A stretch of DNA of 64,000 nucleotides from Rhodovibrio salinarum DSM 9154. GTDB lineage: Bacteria; Pseudomonadota; Alphaproteobacteria; Kiloniellales; Rhodovibrionaceae. Positions 16,100 through 24,666 of the stretch are shown here, in pieces. Every line of letters begins with the position of its first letter. Position 1 is the first letter of the stretch. A program made the position numbers and the translations under genes. The DNA lies in assembly GCF_000515255.1 (NCBI RefSeq), contig NZ_KI911559.1, positions 3,580,693-3,644,692 of the forward strand. Reading direction: 5' to 3'. Below the pieces are notes generated by a model, which worked only from the letters and a program-made list of their open reading frames with translations, did no database searches and was not told where the DNA came from.

Positions 16100-17047
16100 T
16101 TAGCGTCCCGCCTCGCGCAGGACCTGTAGAACGCCCGGCACGGCCGCACCGGCAATCGTCTGGGCAAGGCGCTGCGGCGCGGCCAACTGGGCCCGCGGTA
16201 CGGCGTTTGCCTGGCGCAGGTCGCCCAGGCGCGCGTCGGCGCCCTGACGGCGGACGACCCAGGTAACCTGCAGGCGTTGACCGCCGGCGCCGGCCATCTG
16301 GTCGGTGACCAGCTTGCCGGTCAGTACGACGTCGTCCGTCCCCGGCCGGTCGGTCAGCGGCAGGCCGCGCTGGCGCAGCTGAGCCGCCATCGCCCCGGTG
16401 AGCGCGCGCGCCAGCTCGGCAGGGCGGCCCGTAACCTCGGTGATCGCGATCTGCGTGCCTTCGGGAAAGCCGGGGAGAGTCGCGCTCTCCGGCGCCGGGC
16501 CCTGCAGGGCGGCGGCGATCTCCGGCGCCGCGCGGCTGGCGACCTGCTGCAAGGTCTCCGAAGCACCCGCCCGCCAGTCGTCAGCGGGCAGGCTGACCGA
16601 GCGGGTCACGGTCGTGACCGGATCGCCATTGGCGTCATACAGCTCCCAGACGAACCGACGGGCCACCTGCCCGTTGCCGCGCCCCGTAACCTCCGCCGCG
16701 CCCAGCAGCCAGTGCGTCCGCCGGTTGCCGACGCCCACGTCGGCGGGAACGTTCTCCCGCCGCAGCGCCTCGGCCATCGCCCGGGCCATCGCCGCGCCGT
16801 GCGGCAGGTCGCCGGTCACCGACCCCACCGCCACCCCGGTCCGATCCGGCAGCAGCAGCAATGCATTGTCGCCCTTGGTCTCCGGCTTGAACGGACGCGG
16901 CAACTCGCCACAGCCGGTGAGCGCGATAGCCAACAGCACGGCCGCGGCCAGGCGTATAGCCGGGATCAGGCGACGATGGCGCAGGTCGCCAGCAGCCCCA
17001 GCAGGCAGACGAGGAGGAAGATGATCAGGTGCGGCATTGCGAACCAT
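16100..17047 (-). CDS. Putative lipoprotein, hypothetical
   Basis: Predicted lipoprotein of unknown function. A hydrophobic run (LAAAVLLAIAL) ends in the lipobox LTGC, after which a ~270-aa domain follows, with no motif I can name. The start is unclear. The ATG at 17047 gives an unusually long basic N-region of about 27 residues. A CTG at 16969 would give an ideal short lipoprotein signal peptide (leader IPAIRLAAAVLLAIAL) and overlaps the TGA of a tiny upstream frame. No Shine-Dalgarno supports either. It lies downstream of an M24 hydrolase gene and upstream of prs. Confidence 0.72.
   Translation of the reverse strand: MVRNAAPDHLPPRLPAGAAGDLRHRRLIPAIRLAAAVLLAIALTGCGELPRPFKPETKGDNALLLLPDRTGVAVGSVTGDLPHGAAMARAMAEALRRENVPADVGVGNRRTHWLLGAAEVTGRGNGQVARRFVWELYDANGDPVTTVTRSVSLPADDWRAGASETLQQVASRAAPEIAAALQGPAPESATLPGFPEGTQIAITEVTGRPAELARALTGAMAAQLRQRGLPLTDRPGTDDVVLTGKLVTDQMAGAGGQRLQVTWVVRRQGADARLGDLRQANAVPRAQLAAPQRLAQTIAGAAVPGVLQVLREAGR
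16966..17037 (-). CDS. Possible 23-aa hydrophobic micropeptide
   Basis: Starting at ATG 17037 the frame encodes MPHLIIFLLVCLLGLLATC plus four residues, a single membrane-spanning segment, ending in a TGA whose first two bases overlap a candidate CTG start of the lipoprotein. It is too short to trust on its own and has no clear ribosome-binding site. It could be a leader peptide coupling translation into the lipoprotein, or chance. Confidence 0.25.
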   Translation of the reverse strand: MPHLIIFLLVCLLGLLATCAIVA

Positions 17048-17097
17048 CCGAGCGGACTGCGGCGGCTGTTGCGGGAACGAAGCGTCGGGCGGCGCGC

Positions 17098-18249
17098 CTA
17101 GCCGGCCACCGTCAATTCGAGCGGCAGCCGGGACAGCGGCTCCGCCCCGCGCGTGCCGATCAAGCTGGTACGCCCGGGACACATCGCCAAGCCCGAATCG
17201 CTATCGACCACGATGATGTGGACGAAGATCACCATGCCGGGCGCGAGCTCGACCGGGTTGCCATGGTAAAGCATCGGCCAGTCCATCCAGTTCGGCGCGA
17301 ACACCGCGCCCAACGAATAGCCACAGGCGTTGAGCCGGTGCGGCTGCAGCCCGGCGGCATCCAGCACGCGGGCATGCGCGTCGAAGCCCGCGCCGAAGGT
17401 GTTGCCGGGGACGAGCGTCTCCTCCACCGCCAGCAGCGCTTCATGCGCAGCCTTGGCCATGTCGCGCTGACGCTGGCTCGCCTGCCCGACCGCGACCGTG
17501 CGCATGCACGCCGCGTGATAGCGCTTGTAGACGCCGGCCCATTCCAGGGTCAGCTGGTCGGTCGCATCCAGATGGCGTCGGCCGGTCTGATAGCGGCAGA
17601 GCAACGCGTGATCGCCCGATCCCACGATGAACTCGTTGCCGGCGTAGTCGCCGCCGCCCCGGAAAACCGCGCCCTGCATCGCCGCCAGCACGTCGCCCTC
17701 GAACGCGCCCGGACGGATCTCTTCCAAGCCCGCGTCGAACGCCGCATCGCCCAGTTCGGCGGCCTTGCGCACGTAGGCGATCTCCGCCTGCGACTTGACC
17801 GCGCGCAACCGGCTGACCGTCTCGTTCGCCTCGACCAGTGTGCAGAAGCCGTCCATCGCGGCCTCCAGGCGCTTGCCGTTGCGCGCGGTCAGGCCATAGG
17901 TCTCCGTTTCCACGCCCAGGCGCGCGCCTTTGAGGCCAAATTCCGCCAGCACGTCGCGCAACTGGTCGGCCGGGCTCGCATCCTCCAGATCGGTCCAGAC
18001 GCGGACGTCTTCGATGTCACTGGTCAGGTGCGCCTGGCGCAGGTCTGGCGCGCGGGTCAGCAGCATGGTGCGCCCGTCGGCGCCGAAGTAGAGGCACTGG
18101 AAGAAGACGTACCCGAACGTATCGAAGCCGGTCAGCCAGTATTGCGTCTCCGGCTTGAAGGCGAGCAGCCCGTCCAGTCCGGACTCGCTCAGCGCCTGCT
18201 GCGCATGCCGCTTGCGCGCATCGAACTCGGCGGTGTCGAAATGCAGCAC
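17098..18249 (-). CDS. Second creatinase-like (metal-free) M24 family protein
   Basis: A 383-aa pita-bread-fold protein paralogous in type to the one at 2.3-3.5 kb. The N-terminal creatinase domain spans about 1-145. In the catalytic domain the metal ligands are substituted: LEWAGVYKRYHAACMRTV replaces both Asp positions (Glu and Ala), GYSLGAVFAPNW replaces the His motif, and MVIFVHIIVVD lacks the Glu. This matches creatinase/ectoine-hydrolase-type members rather than aminopeptidase P. The start at 18249 lies 10 bases after the pgeF stop, so co-transcription with pgeF is likely. Substrate unknown. Confidence 0.8.
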   Translation of the reverse strand: MLHFDTAEFDARKRHAQQALSESGLDGLLAFKPETQYWLTGFDTFGYVFFQCLYFGADGRTMLLTRAPDLRQAHLTSDIEDVRVWTDLEDASPADQLRDVLAEFGLKGARLGVETETYGLTARNGKRLEAAMDGFCTLVEANETVSRLRAVKSQAEIAYVRKAAELGDAAFDAGLEEIRPGAFEGDVLAAMQGAVFRGGGDYAGNEFIVGSGDHALLCRYQTGRRHLDATDQLTLEWAGVYKRYHAACMRTVAVGQASQRQRDMAKAAHEALLAVEETLVPGNTFGAGFDAHARVLDAAGLQPHRLNACGYSLGAVFAPNWMDWPMLYHGNPVELAPGMVIFVHIIVVDSDSGLAMCPGRTSLIGTRGAEPLSRLPLELTVAG

Positions 18250-18259
18250 GGGCGCCGCC

Positions 18260-19066
18260 TTAACCGGTCAACGCGATGGCGGAAAGCAGGCGGCCATAGT
18301 CGCCCTCCCCGCGGTGGGTTGCGCGGCGGAAGGAGAAGAAGCGGTCCGCGTCGGGAACCGTATCCGTGCCGATCCATTCCGCCTGGCCGACACCCGCGCG
18401 CGCCAGCCGGGCACGGACATAGCCGGGAAGGTCGAACAGGAAGTGCCCTTCGCGCGCGGCCGGCCGGAAGAAATCGTCGGCCGGCATCGGCCCGGCGTTG
18501 ACGCGTCCAGGGAACTCAGGCCCGACCTCGTAGGAATCCGGACCGATCGTCGGCCCGATGCCCGCCACGATCCGCCCCCGCTCGGCGCCGAGCGCTTCCA
18601 TCGCCTGCACCGTACTGTCGAGCACGCCGTCGACCGCCCCGCGCCAGCCGGAATGCGCGGCGCCGATCACCTGGGCCTCGGGGTCGACGAACAACACCGG
18701 CGCGCAATCGGCCGTCAGCACGCCCAGCACGATGTTCGGCCGGGTCGAAACCATGGCATCCGCCCGCGCCCCCTCGCCCTCCGGCCAGGGCCGGTCGACG
18801 GTGACGCAGTCCGCCGTATGCGCCTGGTACAGCGTGACCAGATCGCCCGCATCCAGCCCCAGCGCCGCCTTGGCTCGCCGGCGGTTCTGGCGCACGTACG
18901 CCCGGTCGTCGCCCGAGCCGATGCCGCAGTTCAGGCCAGTGTAGATGCCTTCACTCACCCCGCCCTGCCGGGTGAAGAAGCCATGCACGACGCCATCCGC
19001 CTCCAGGGCGGGCAGCGTCAGCGGCATGGGCGTCTGGGTATCGCGCTTGGCGAGGCCGAGGACCAT
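18260..19066 (-). CDS. pgeF: Peptidoglycan editing factor / YfiH-family purine nucleoside phosphorylase
   Basis: Cys-His-His metal enzyme of the YfiH/LACC1 family. Members have been shown to phosphorolyse purine nucleosides, and PgeF in E. coli is linked to removing wrongly incorporated Ser from peptidoglycan stems. Motifs are HGFFTRQGGVSEG, LTADCAPVLFVD and AAHSGWRGAVDGVL, which carry the metal-binding Cys and His residues. The annotated 268-aa form begins MVLGLAKR with a weak AGAGGG site; an internal ATG at 19027 is an alternative start. It is followed by the M24 gene and preceded by midA. Confidence 0.92.
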   Translation of the reverse strand: MVLGLAKRDTQTPMPLTLPALEADGVVHGFFTRQGGVSEGIYTGLNCGIGSGDDRAYVRQNRRRAKAALGLDAGDLVTLYQAHTADCVTVDRPWPEGEGARADAMVSTRPNIVLGVLTADCAPVLFVDPEAQVIGAAHSGWRGAVDGVLDSTVQAMEALGAERGRIVAGIGPTIGPDSYEVGPEFPGRVNAGPMPADDFFRPAAREGHFLFDLPGYVRARLARAGVGQAEWIGTDTVPDADRFFSFRRATHRGEGDYGRLLSAIALTG

Positions 19067-19188
19067 ACCCTCTTTCTACTCCCGCAAACGCAGCGTGTTA
19101 AGCGGCCGAGGTATGACGATTTGTCGTCAGGCGGCGGTCTCGCGCCGCTTACGCGAAGAACGGGACCCTGGGGCAACAGGCCACAGGC

Positions 19189-20298
19189 CTACTCCGGGAA
19201 CCCCGCCGGGGTGCCGTAGCCCGGCGGGACGAAAGCCATCGCCTGGAACAGGGTGCCCATCTGATCCTCGGCGATCAGGCGGTGGTGGCCGGTCTCGATC
19301 TGGTCGCGCTGCTCGGGCGTCGCCTGGCGCTTCAGGATCACCGCCCGCTCATCCAGGCCCAAGCCCTTCAGAAAGTCGCGCTGCGGCACGGGGCCGTGCA
19401 CCTCCGCCCCGACTTCGCGCGCGGCCTGGGCGATCAGCGGGAAGTCGACGTGGGCGGTCAGGTCGGCGGTCCCGGGGGCACTCAGAACGTCGGCGCGCGC
19501 GTGTCGGCGGACCGCCTGCAGCGTCGCCTCGCACCGCGTCTCGGTGCGGCCGTAGTCGACCAGGACCACCGCACCGCCGTGGGTCGCCACGCGACGGCCC
19601 AACTCGTGCGCGATCGACAGCGCGCTCGCGGCCAGTTCGAAAACCGCGCCGGGTTCGGCGGAGTCGCGCAGCGCTTCCGGCACATAGGCGGCGGCGTTCT
19701 GACTGGGGGTACCGAGCGCAAACACCAAGCGGTCGCTGTCCGGATCGTAGGCGACCATGCGCTCGCTCCACCCGCGCTCCGTCTTTTCGAACTGGCGCAC
19801 CGGCAGCGCGTCGAAGAACTCGTTGGCGATCGTGAGCGCCGGCCCCTCCGGCAGATCGCCCGCCTGATCGTGGAAACCTGCGATCCGTGCGCCCAGCATC
19901 TCCGCCTGCTTGTGCCGCAGGGCACGGCTGACTTCCACCAGATGCACGCGGAGCGCCTTGTCGAAGCCGGGCAGCATCTTGGCCGCGCGCAGGACATCCG
20001 CCATCAACGTGCCCCGCCCAGGGCCCAGTTCGGCCAGCGTCACGGGATCGGGTTCGCCAATCCGCTGCCAGGCCTCCGCGCACCAGAGGCCCAGCAACTC
20101 GCCGAACATCTGGCTGATCTCGGGCGCGGTGACGAAGTCACCGTGCCAGCCGAACGGGTCGCGGTCGCCAGCTTCCCCGCCGCTGTAGTAGCCGCCGTCG
20201 GGCGCCGTCAGCACGTCCGCCATGTAGCTCGCGACCGAGATCGGCCCGGTTGCCTGCAAACGGCGGATCAGACGCTGTTCGAGCGCGGTGCGTTGCAT
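19189..20298 (-). CDS. MidA/NDUFAF7-family SAM-dependent methyltransferase
   Basis: Class I methyltransferase (DUF185); mitochondrial NDUFAF7 methylates an arginine of complex I subunit NDUFS2. The start at ATG 20298 (MQRTALEQRL) gives 369 aa; the open frame extends further but overlaps lgt. Motif I is ELGPGRGTLMADVLRA and the family stretches HGDFVTAPEISQMFGE and ANEFFDALPVRQFEK are clear. It lies 55 bases after lgt and upstream of pgeF on the same strand, an arrangement (lgt-midA-pgeF) widely seen in alphaproteobacteria. Confidence 0.93.
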   Translation of the reverse strand: MQRTALEQRLIRRLQATGPISVASYMADVLTAPDGGYYSGGEAGDRDPFGWHGDFVTAPEISQMFGELLGLWCAEAWQRIGEPDPVTLAELGPGRGTLMADVLRAAKMLPGFDKALRVHLVEVSRALRHKQAEMLGARIAGFHDQAGDLPEGPALTIANEFFDALPVRQFEKTERGWSERMVAYDPDSDRLVFALGTPSQNAAAYVPEALRDSAEPGAVFELAASALSIAHELGRRVATHGGAVVLVDYGRTETRCEATLQAVRRHARADVLSAPGTADLTAHVDFPLIAQAAREVGAEVHGPVPQRDFLKGLGLDERAVILKRQATPEQRDQIETGHHRLIAEDQMGTLFQAMAFVPPGYGTPAGFPE

Positions 20299-20353
20299 GC
20301 GTTTCGTTCCCCCGGCGCGCACGGATCCCCTCGCCACTTGCGAAGAGAGAACC

Positions 20354-21184
20354 TTACCCGGCCGTCGCGGTCTCACGGTTGTGGCGCGACCAGACGACGA
20401 TGGCGATGCCGGCAACGATCATCGGGATCGACAGGATCTGCCCCATGGTCGTGCCGAAGGCGAGGAACCCCAGGAAGGGGTCGGGCGCGCGGAAGAACTC
20501 GGCGATAAACCGCGCCAGGCCGTAGCCGATCAGGAAGGTGCCCGACAGCAACCCCACCTGCTGCACCGCCCCGCGCCGCTGCATCACGAACAGCACGGCG
20601 AACAGGATCAGCCCCTCCATGATCGCCTCGTACAGCTGGCTGGGATGCCGGGGAACCGGCCCGCCCCCCGGGAAGACCATCGCCCACGGGACGTCCGGCG
20701 CGGTACGGCCCCACAACTCGCCGTTGATGAAGTTGGCGATCCGGCCGAGGAACAGGCCGATCGGCGTCGCACAGGCCACCAAATCCGCAAGCGCGAAGAA
20801 GCGGAAGCCGCGCTTCCAGGCGAACAGGACCATCGCCACGATCACGCCGGTAAGCCCGCCGTGGAAGGCCATGCCGCCTTCCCACACCACCGGGATCTGA
20901 CCCGGGTTCGCCAGGAAATAACCCGGCTGATAGAAGACCACGTAGCCAAAGCGCCCGCCCAGCACGACACCCAGCGTGGCCCAAAGCAGGAAATCGTCGA
21001 TCGCTTCCGGGGTCAGGCGCTGCTTGTCCGGCGACTTGGGCGTCAGGCGCTTGACGTACTGCCAGCCCGCGACCAACCCGGCGATGTAGGCCAGCGCGTA
21101 CCAGCGGATCGCGATCGGACCAAGCTGCACCGCCGTTGGATCGATCTCAGGGTACGGCAGGGTAAGAAGCGGGCTCAGGTCCAT
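20354..21184 (-). CDS. lgt: Prolipoprotein diacylglyceryl transferase
   Basis: Inner-membrane enzyme that adds diacylglycerol to the lipobox cysteine. At 276 aa with about seven membrane segments it has normal length. The Lgt signature reads GRIANFINGELWGR (Ala for the usual Gly), followed by HPSQLYEAIMEGL; the N-terminal GIRWYALAYI-type segment is IRWYALAYIAGL. It is first of lgt-midA-pgeF. At least three predicted lipoproteins in this window would be substrates. Confidence 0.97.
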   Translation of the reverse strand: MDLSPLLTLPYPEIDPTAVQLGPIAIRWYALAYIAGLVAGWQYVKRLTPKSPDKQRLTPEAIDDFLLWATLGVVLGGRFGYVVFYQPGYFLANPGQIPVVWEGGMAFHGGLTGVIVAMVLFAWKRGFRFFALADLVACATPIGLFLGRIANFINGELWGRTAPDVPWAMVFPGGGPVPRHPSQLYEAIMEGLILFAVLFVMQRRGAVQQVGLLSGTFLIGYGLARFIAEFFRAPDPFLGFLAFGTTMGQILSIPMIVAGIAIVVWSRHNRETATAG

Positions 21185-21222
21185 GAGGTCCTTCGCAGCA
21201 GGCGGGCTGTGGGGCCAGAGGC

Positions 21223-22206
21223 TCAGCGGTAGGGGTCGCGCTTGGTCAGATAGCCACGCACATAAGAGGTGATGCCGTCCTCCAGCTCGGTGAACGGCGT
21301 GTCATAGCCGGCCTGGCGCAGCTTTGCCACATTGGCCTGGGTGAAATACTGATAGGTCGGCTGCAAACGCTCGGGCGTCGGAACGAATTCGATGTGCTCT
21401 TTCTTGCCCAGCGCCGCGAACACCGCGCGTGCCAGATCATGGAAGGTCCGCGCGTGCCCCGTTCCAAGGTTGAACAGCCCGTTGACCTTCGGCGTGCTAA
21501 GCAGCCAGCGGATCACCGAGACGCAATCGTCGACATAGATGAAGTCGCGCAGTTGCCCGCCGTCCGGATAGTCCGGATGGTGCGACTTGAACAGCTTGGC
21601 CGTCGCGCCGGCCTGAATCTGCTGGACCAGGTGCAAGGGCACGCTGGCCTGTGGCCCCTTATGGTACTCGTTCGGTCCATAGACGTTGAAGAACTTGAGC
21701 CCGGCCCACTGCGGCGGCCGCGCGGTGCCCTCGGCAACCTCGCGCGCCACCCAGCGGTCGAACAGGTGCTTCGACCAGCCGTAGCCGTTGAGCGGCCGGA
21801 ACCGGTCGAGCTCGTTGCGGTCCAACGTATCTGTGAACCCGTGGCTGCCGTCGCCGTAGGTGGCCGCGGAAGAGGCGTAAATCAGCGGCACCTCGTGCTC
21901 GGTACACCAACGCCAAAGATCGCGCGACAGGCGGAAGTTGTTCTCCACCAGCCGGTCGCCATCGGTCTCCGTGGTCGAAGAGATGGCGCCCATGTGGATG
22001 ACCGCTTGCACCCCGTCCGCCCGGGCATTCAGCACCTCGAACGCGCGTTCCGGTGTGACCAGGTCGTCCAGTTGATGGTGCGCCAGATTGCGCCACTTGT
22101 CCTGATCGCCCAACCGGTCGCAGACGACCACACGTTCGTCGCGCGCGCTCAAGGCCGCGACCAGGTTGGAGCCGATGAAGCCGGCACCGCCGGTGACGAA
22201 ATACAT
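21223..22206 (-). CDS. hldD: ADP-L-glycero-D-manno-heptose 6-epimerase
   Basis: Last step of ADP-heptose synthesis for the LPS inner core. Extended SDR with NADP-binding motif TGGAGFIGSNL at the N-terminus and catalytic YGWSK (YxxxK) with a preceding Ser/Ala-rich strand YASSAATYG. FFNVYGPNEYHKGP matches the HldD family signature. The length of 327 aa is typical. It supports the heptosyltransferase call at 3.5-4.5 kb. It is divergent from ubiK across a 190-base promoter region. Confidence 0.94.
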   Translation of the reverse strand: MYFVTGGAGFIGSNLVAALSARDERVVVCDRLGDQDKWRNLAHHQLDDLVTPERAFEVLNARADGVQAVIHMGAISSTTETDGDRLVENNFRLSRDLWRWCTEHEVPLIYASSAATYGDGSHGFTDTLDRNELDRFRPLNGYGWSKHLFDRWVAREVAEGTARPPQWAGLKFFNVYGPNEYHKGPQASVPLHLVQQIQAGATAKLFKSHHPDYPDGGQLRDFIYVDDCVSVIRWLLSTPKVNGLFNLGTGHARTFHDLARAVFAALGKKEHIEFVPTPERLQPTYQYFTQANVAKLRQAGYDTPFTELEDGITSYVRGYLTKRDPYR

Positions 22207-22397
22207 TAGGTGACCTCGCCGCGTCCGTGGGTCTTGTGCACGTATCCTGCCCGGCCCTTATAGGGCGCACGCCGCCCCCCGGGCAAGCCAAGCGGCTCCC
22301 GCGCGGGCGTGTCGCCTTGATGGGCGCGTCGGTGCCCCCCATACTTCAAGTCAGATTCAGGCTTAAGCCCAATTCCAAAAGGGAGTGATCCCAGCCG

Positions 22398-22763
22398 ATG
22401 CAGACCCAAAACCGCCTGCTCGACGATCTCGCGCGCGTCGCCTCCAGCGCACTCGGCGTTGCCACCGGTGTGCGCAGCGAAGCCGAGGCGCGTCTGCGCG
22501 AGCAGTTCGAGAAAATCATCTCGCAGATGGACCTGGTCACCCGCGAGGAACACGAGGTCGTCCAGGAGATGGCCCAGAAAGCGCGCGAGGAGCAGGAGGC
22601 CATGGCCGAGCGGGTGGAGCAGCTCGAAGCGCGCCTGGCCAAACTGGAGAAGGGCAAGAGCGCGAGCGCCGGCACCGCGAGCAAGTCCGCTAGCGGTGGT
22701 TCGAAAAGCACATCGTCAAAGAAAAGCAGTGGCTCGTCGTCCGGCAGCAGCACGGGCAACTGA
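22398..22763 (+). CDS. ubiK: Ubiquinone biosynthesis accessory factor UbiK
   Basis: BMFP-domain protein, 121 aa. It assists aerobic ubiquinone synthesis by binding UbiJ and lipids. The N-terminal amphipathic segment QNRLLDDLARVASSALGVA is followed by a coiled coil from about residue 30 to 90 (rich in Glu, Gln and Arg heptads). The last 30 residues are Ser/Gly/Lys low-complexity. AAAGGGAG precedes the ATG. It is convergent with nadE, separated by a long perfect hairpin. Confidence 0.9.
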   Translation: MQTQNRLLDDLARVASSALGVATGVRSEAEARLREQFEKIISQMDLVTREEHEVVQEMAQKAREEQEAMAERVEQLEARLAKLEKGKSASAGTASKSASGGSKSTSSKKSSGSSSGSSTGN

Positions 22764-22777
22764 ACTGCGGCAGCGAC

Positions 22778-22829
22778 CGCTAGCGTCCTTCGACCAAGCA
22801 ACGCGACACCCGGTCGAAGGACGCTAGCG
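22778..22829. terminator. 18-bp perfect hairpin between convergent ubiK and nadE
   Basis: Left arm 22778-22795 (CGCTAGCGTCCTTCGACC) pairs perfectly with 22812-22829 across a 16-base loop. No T-run follows on either strand. The position between two converging stop codons suggests a bidirectional terminator or a transcript-end stabiliser. Confidence 0.65.
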
Positions 22830-22854
22830 TTCAGAGCAACCGCGACAGGCGTCC

Positions 22855-24537
22855 CTACCCGCGGAACTTGTTGACGATCGGATAGCGGCGATCCCGCGAC
22901 AGGTTGCGGGCGGTGATCTTGACCCCGGGCGGCGCCTGGCGGCGCTTGTATTCCGCGCCTTCCAACAGCTTCCAGACCTTGCTCACCGTCTCTGTGTCAT
23001 GGCCGCGCTCGGCGATCTCCTTCGCCGACATGTCGGACTCGATGAGACAGGCCAGGATATCGTCCAGCTGGTCGTAGCTGGGCAGACTATCCGCGTCCTT
23101 CTGGTCCGGCGCCAACTCGGCCGAGGGCGCCTTGGTGATCACCCGCTCCGGGATCACCCGCCCCTCCGGCCCGAAGCCGCCGTGCGGGAGGTGCTGGTTG
23201 CGCCAGTGGGCGAGCGCGTAAACCTGGGTCTTGTAGACGTCCTTGATCGCGTTGTAGCCGCCACACATGTCGCCGTAGAGGGTGGAATAGCCGACACTCA
23301 TCTCCGACTTGTTGCCGGTCGAGAGCACCATCGGCCCGAACTTGTTGGAGATCGCCATCAGCGCCACGCCGCGTGCGCGCGCCTGAACGTTCTCCTCCGC
23401 GATACCGGTCGGCAGATCGTCGAACAGCGGCTTCAACATCTGATCGAACGCCTGCATCGCCGGGCCGATGTCGACCGTCTCCAGCGCGCAGCCGAGCAGC
23501 CGGGCAACCTCCGCCGCGTCCTCCAGCGAGTGCTGGCTGGTATAGGGAGAGGGCAAGAGCACACAGCGCACCCGCTCCGGACCCAGCGCATCGGCGGCGA
23601 TCACGGCGGAGATCGCGCTGTCGATGCCGCCCGACAGACCGAGCACGACGCCCGGAAAGCCGTTCTTGTCGACATAGTCGCGCAGGCCCAGCACGAGCGC
23701 GCGGTAGATCGCCGCGTGCCCGTCGGGCAGATCGGTCCGCACGCCATCCGCGACCGACAGATCGCCCAGCCGATCGCGGGTCCACCAGGTCACCGCCATC
23801 GCCGGGTCGAACGCCGGCAGTTGCACCCGCAGGTTCCGCCCGGCGTCGAGCACGAAGGACGCACCGTCGAACACCAGCTCGTCCTGGCCGCCGACCTGGT
23901 TCAGATAGACGAGCGGAATCTCGCATTCCTCGATCCGCTGCAGGGCGAGTTGCAGGCGCTGGTCCTGCTTACCGATCTCGAACGGGGAGCCGTTGATCGC
24001 GATCAGCGCCTCCGCCCCGTTCTCCTGCAAGCACTCGGCGACGTCCTCCGACCAGATGTCCTCGCAGATCGGCAGGCCGAGGCGCACGCCACGCACCTCC
24101 ACCGGGCCCGGCAACTCGCCCGGAGTGAACAAGCGTTTTTCGTCGAACACGCCATAGTTCGGCAGGTCCCACTTCGCGCGCACCGCACGGACCTCACCGC
24201 CATCCAGCACCAACGCGGCATTGTAGAGATGGCCGTCGCGTTTGCGGGTCTCCGGATTTTCCCGCCAGGGGGCGCCCAGGATGACGGCCGGGCCGCCGTC
24301 GGCCGTGTCTGCGGCCAGCGCCTGCACAGCCTCTTCCGCCTTGTCCAGGAAGGCCGGCTTCTTCACCAGGTCTTCGGGCGGATAGCCGGTGATCACCAGT
24401 TCGGTGGCGACCAGGATATCCGCGCCGGCCTCTGCCGCCTGCTGGCGGGCGTCGCGCAGCAGGATCAGATTGCCGTCGATATCGCCCACGCAGGGGTTCA
24501 GCTGCGCGAGCGCAATGCCCAGGCGGTCGTCGCTCAT
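22855..24537 (-). CDS. nadE: Glutamine-dependent NAD+ synthetase
   Basis: Final step of NAD synthesis: amidation of deamido-NAD with glutamine as ammonia donor. The 560-aa protein has two domains. The N-terminal nitrilase-type glutaminase has Glu in ATELVITGYPPEDL, Lys in the FDEKRLFTPG region and Cys in LPICEDIW. The C-terminal synthetase carries the PP-loop LGLSGGIDSAISA and GNKSEMSVGYSTLYGDMCGG. The length is that of glutamine-dependent enzymes, so no separate glutaminase is needed. Confidence 0.97.
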   Translation of the reverse strand: MSDDRLGIALAQLNPCVGDIDGNLILLRDARQQAAEAGADILVATELVITGYPPEDLVKKPAFLDKAEEAVQALAADTADGGPAVILGAPWRENPETRKRDGHLYNAALVLDGGEVRAVRAKWDLPNYGVFDEKRLFTPGELPGPVEVRGVRLGLPICEDIWSEDVAECLQENGAEALIAINGSPFEIGKQDQRLQLALQRIEECEIPLVYLNQVGGQDELVFDGASFVLDAGRNLRVQLPAFDPAMAVTWWTRDRLGDLSVADGVRTDLPDGHAAIYRALVLGLRDYVDKNGFPGVVLGLSGGIDSAISAVIAADALGPERVRCVLLPSPYTSQHSLEDAAEVARLLGCALETVDIGPAMQAFDQMLKPLFDDLPTGIAEENVQARARGVALMAISNKFGPMVLSTGNKSEMSVGYSTLYGDMCGGYNAIKDVYKTQVYALAHWRNQHLPHGGFGPEGRVIPERVITKAPSAELAPDQKDADSLPSYDQLDDILACLIESDMSAKEIAERGHDTETVSKVWKLLEGAEYKRRQAPPGVKITARNLSRDRRYPIVNKFRG

Positions 24538-24666
24538 GATGCCCCTTGGATACGCCGTATGGGTGCGTGGAATGTACCCGCGTGCCGAAGCGATCTACCG
24601 CACCCTTCCGCGCCCCTACCTATGCGCTGCGCGCCGCCCGGGCAAGCACGCCGGCGCACCTAGAGG

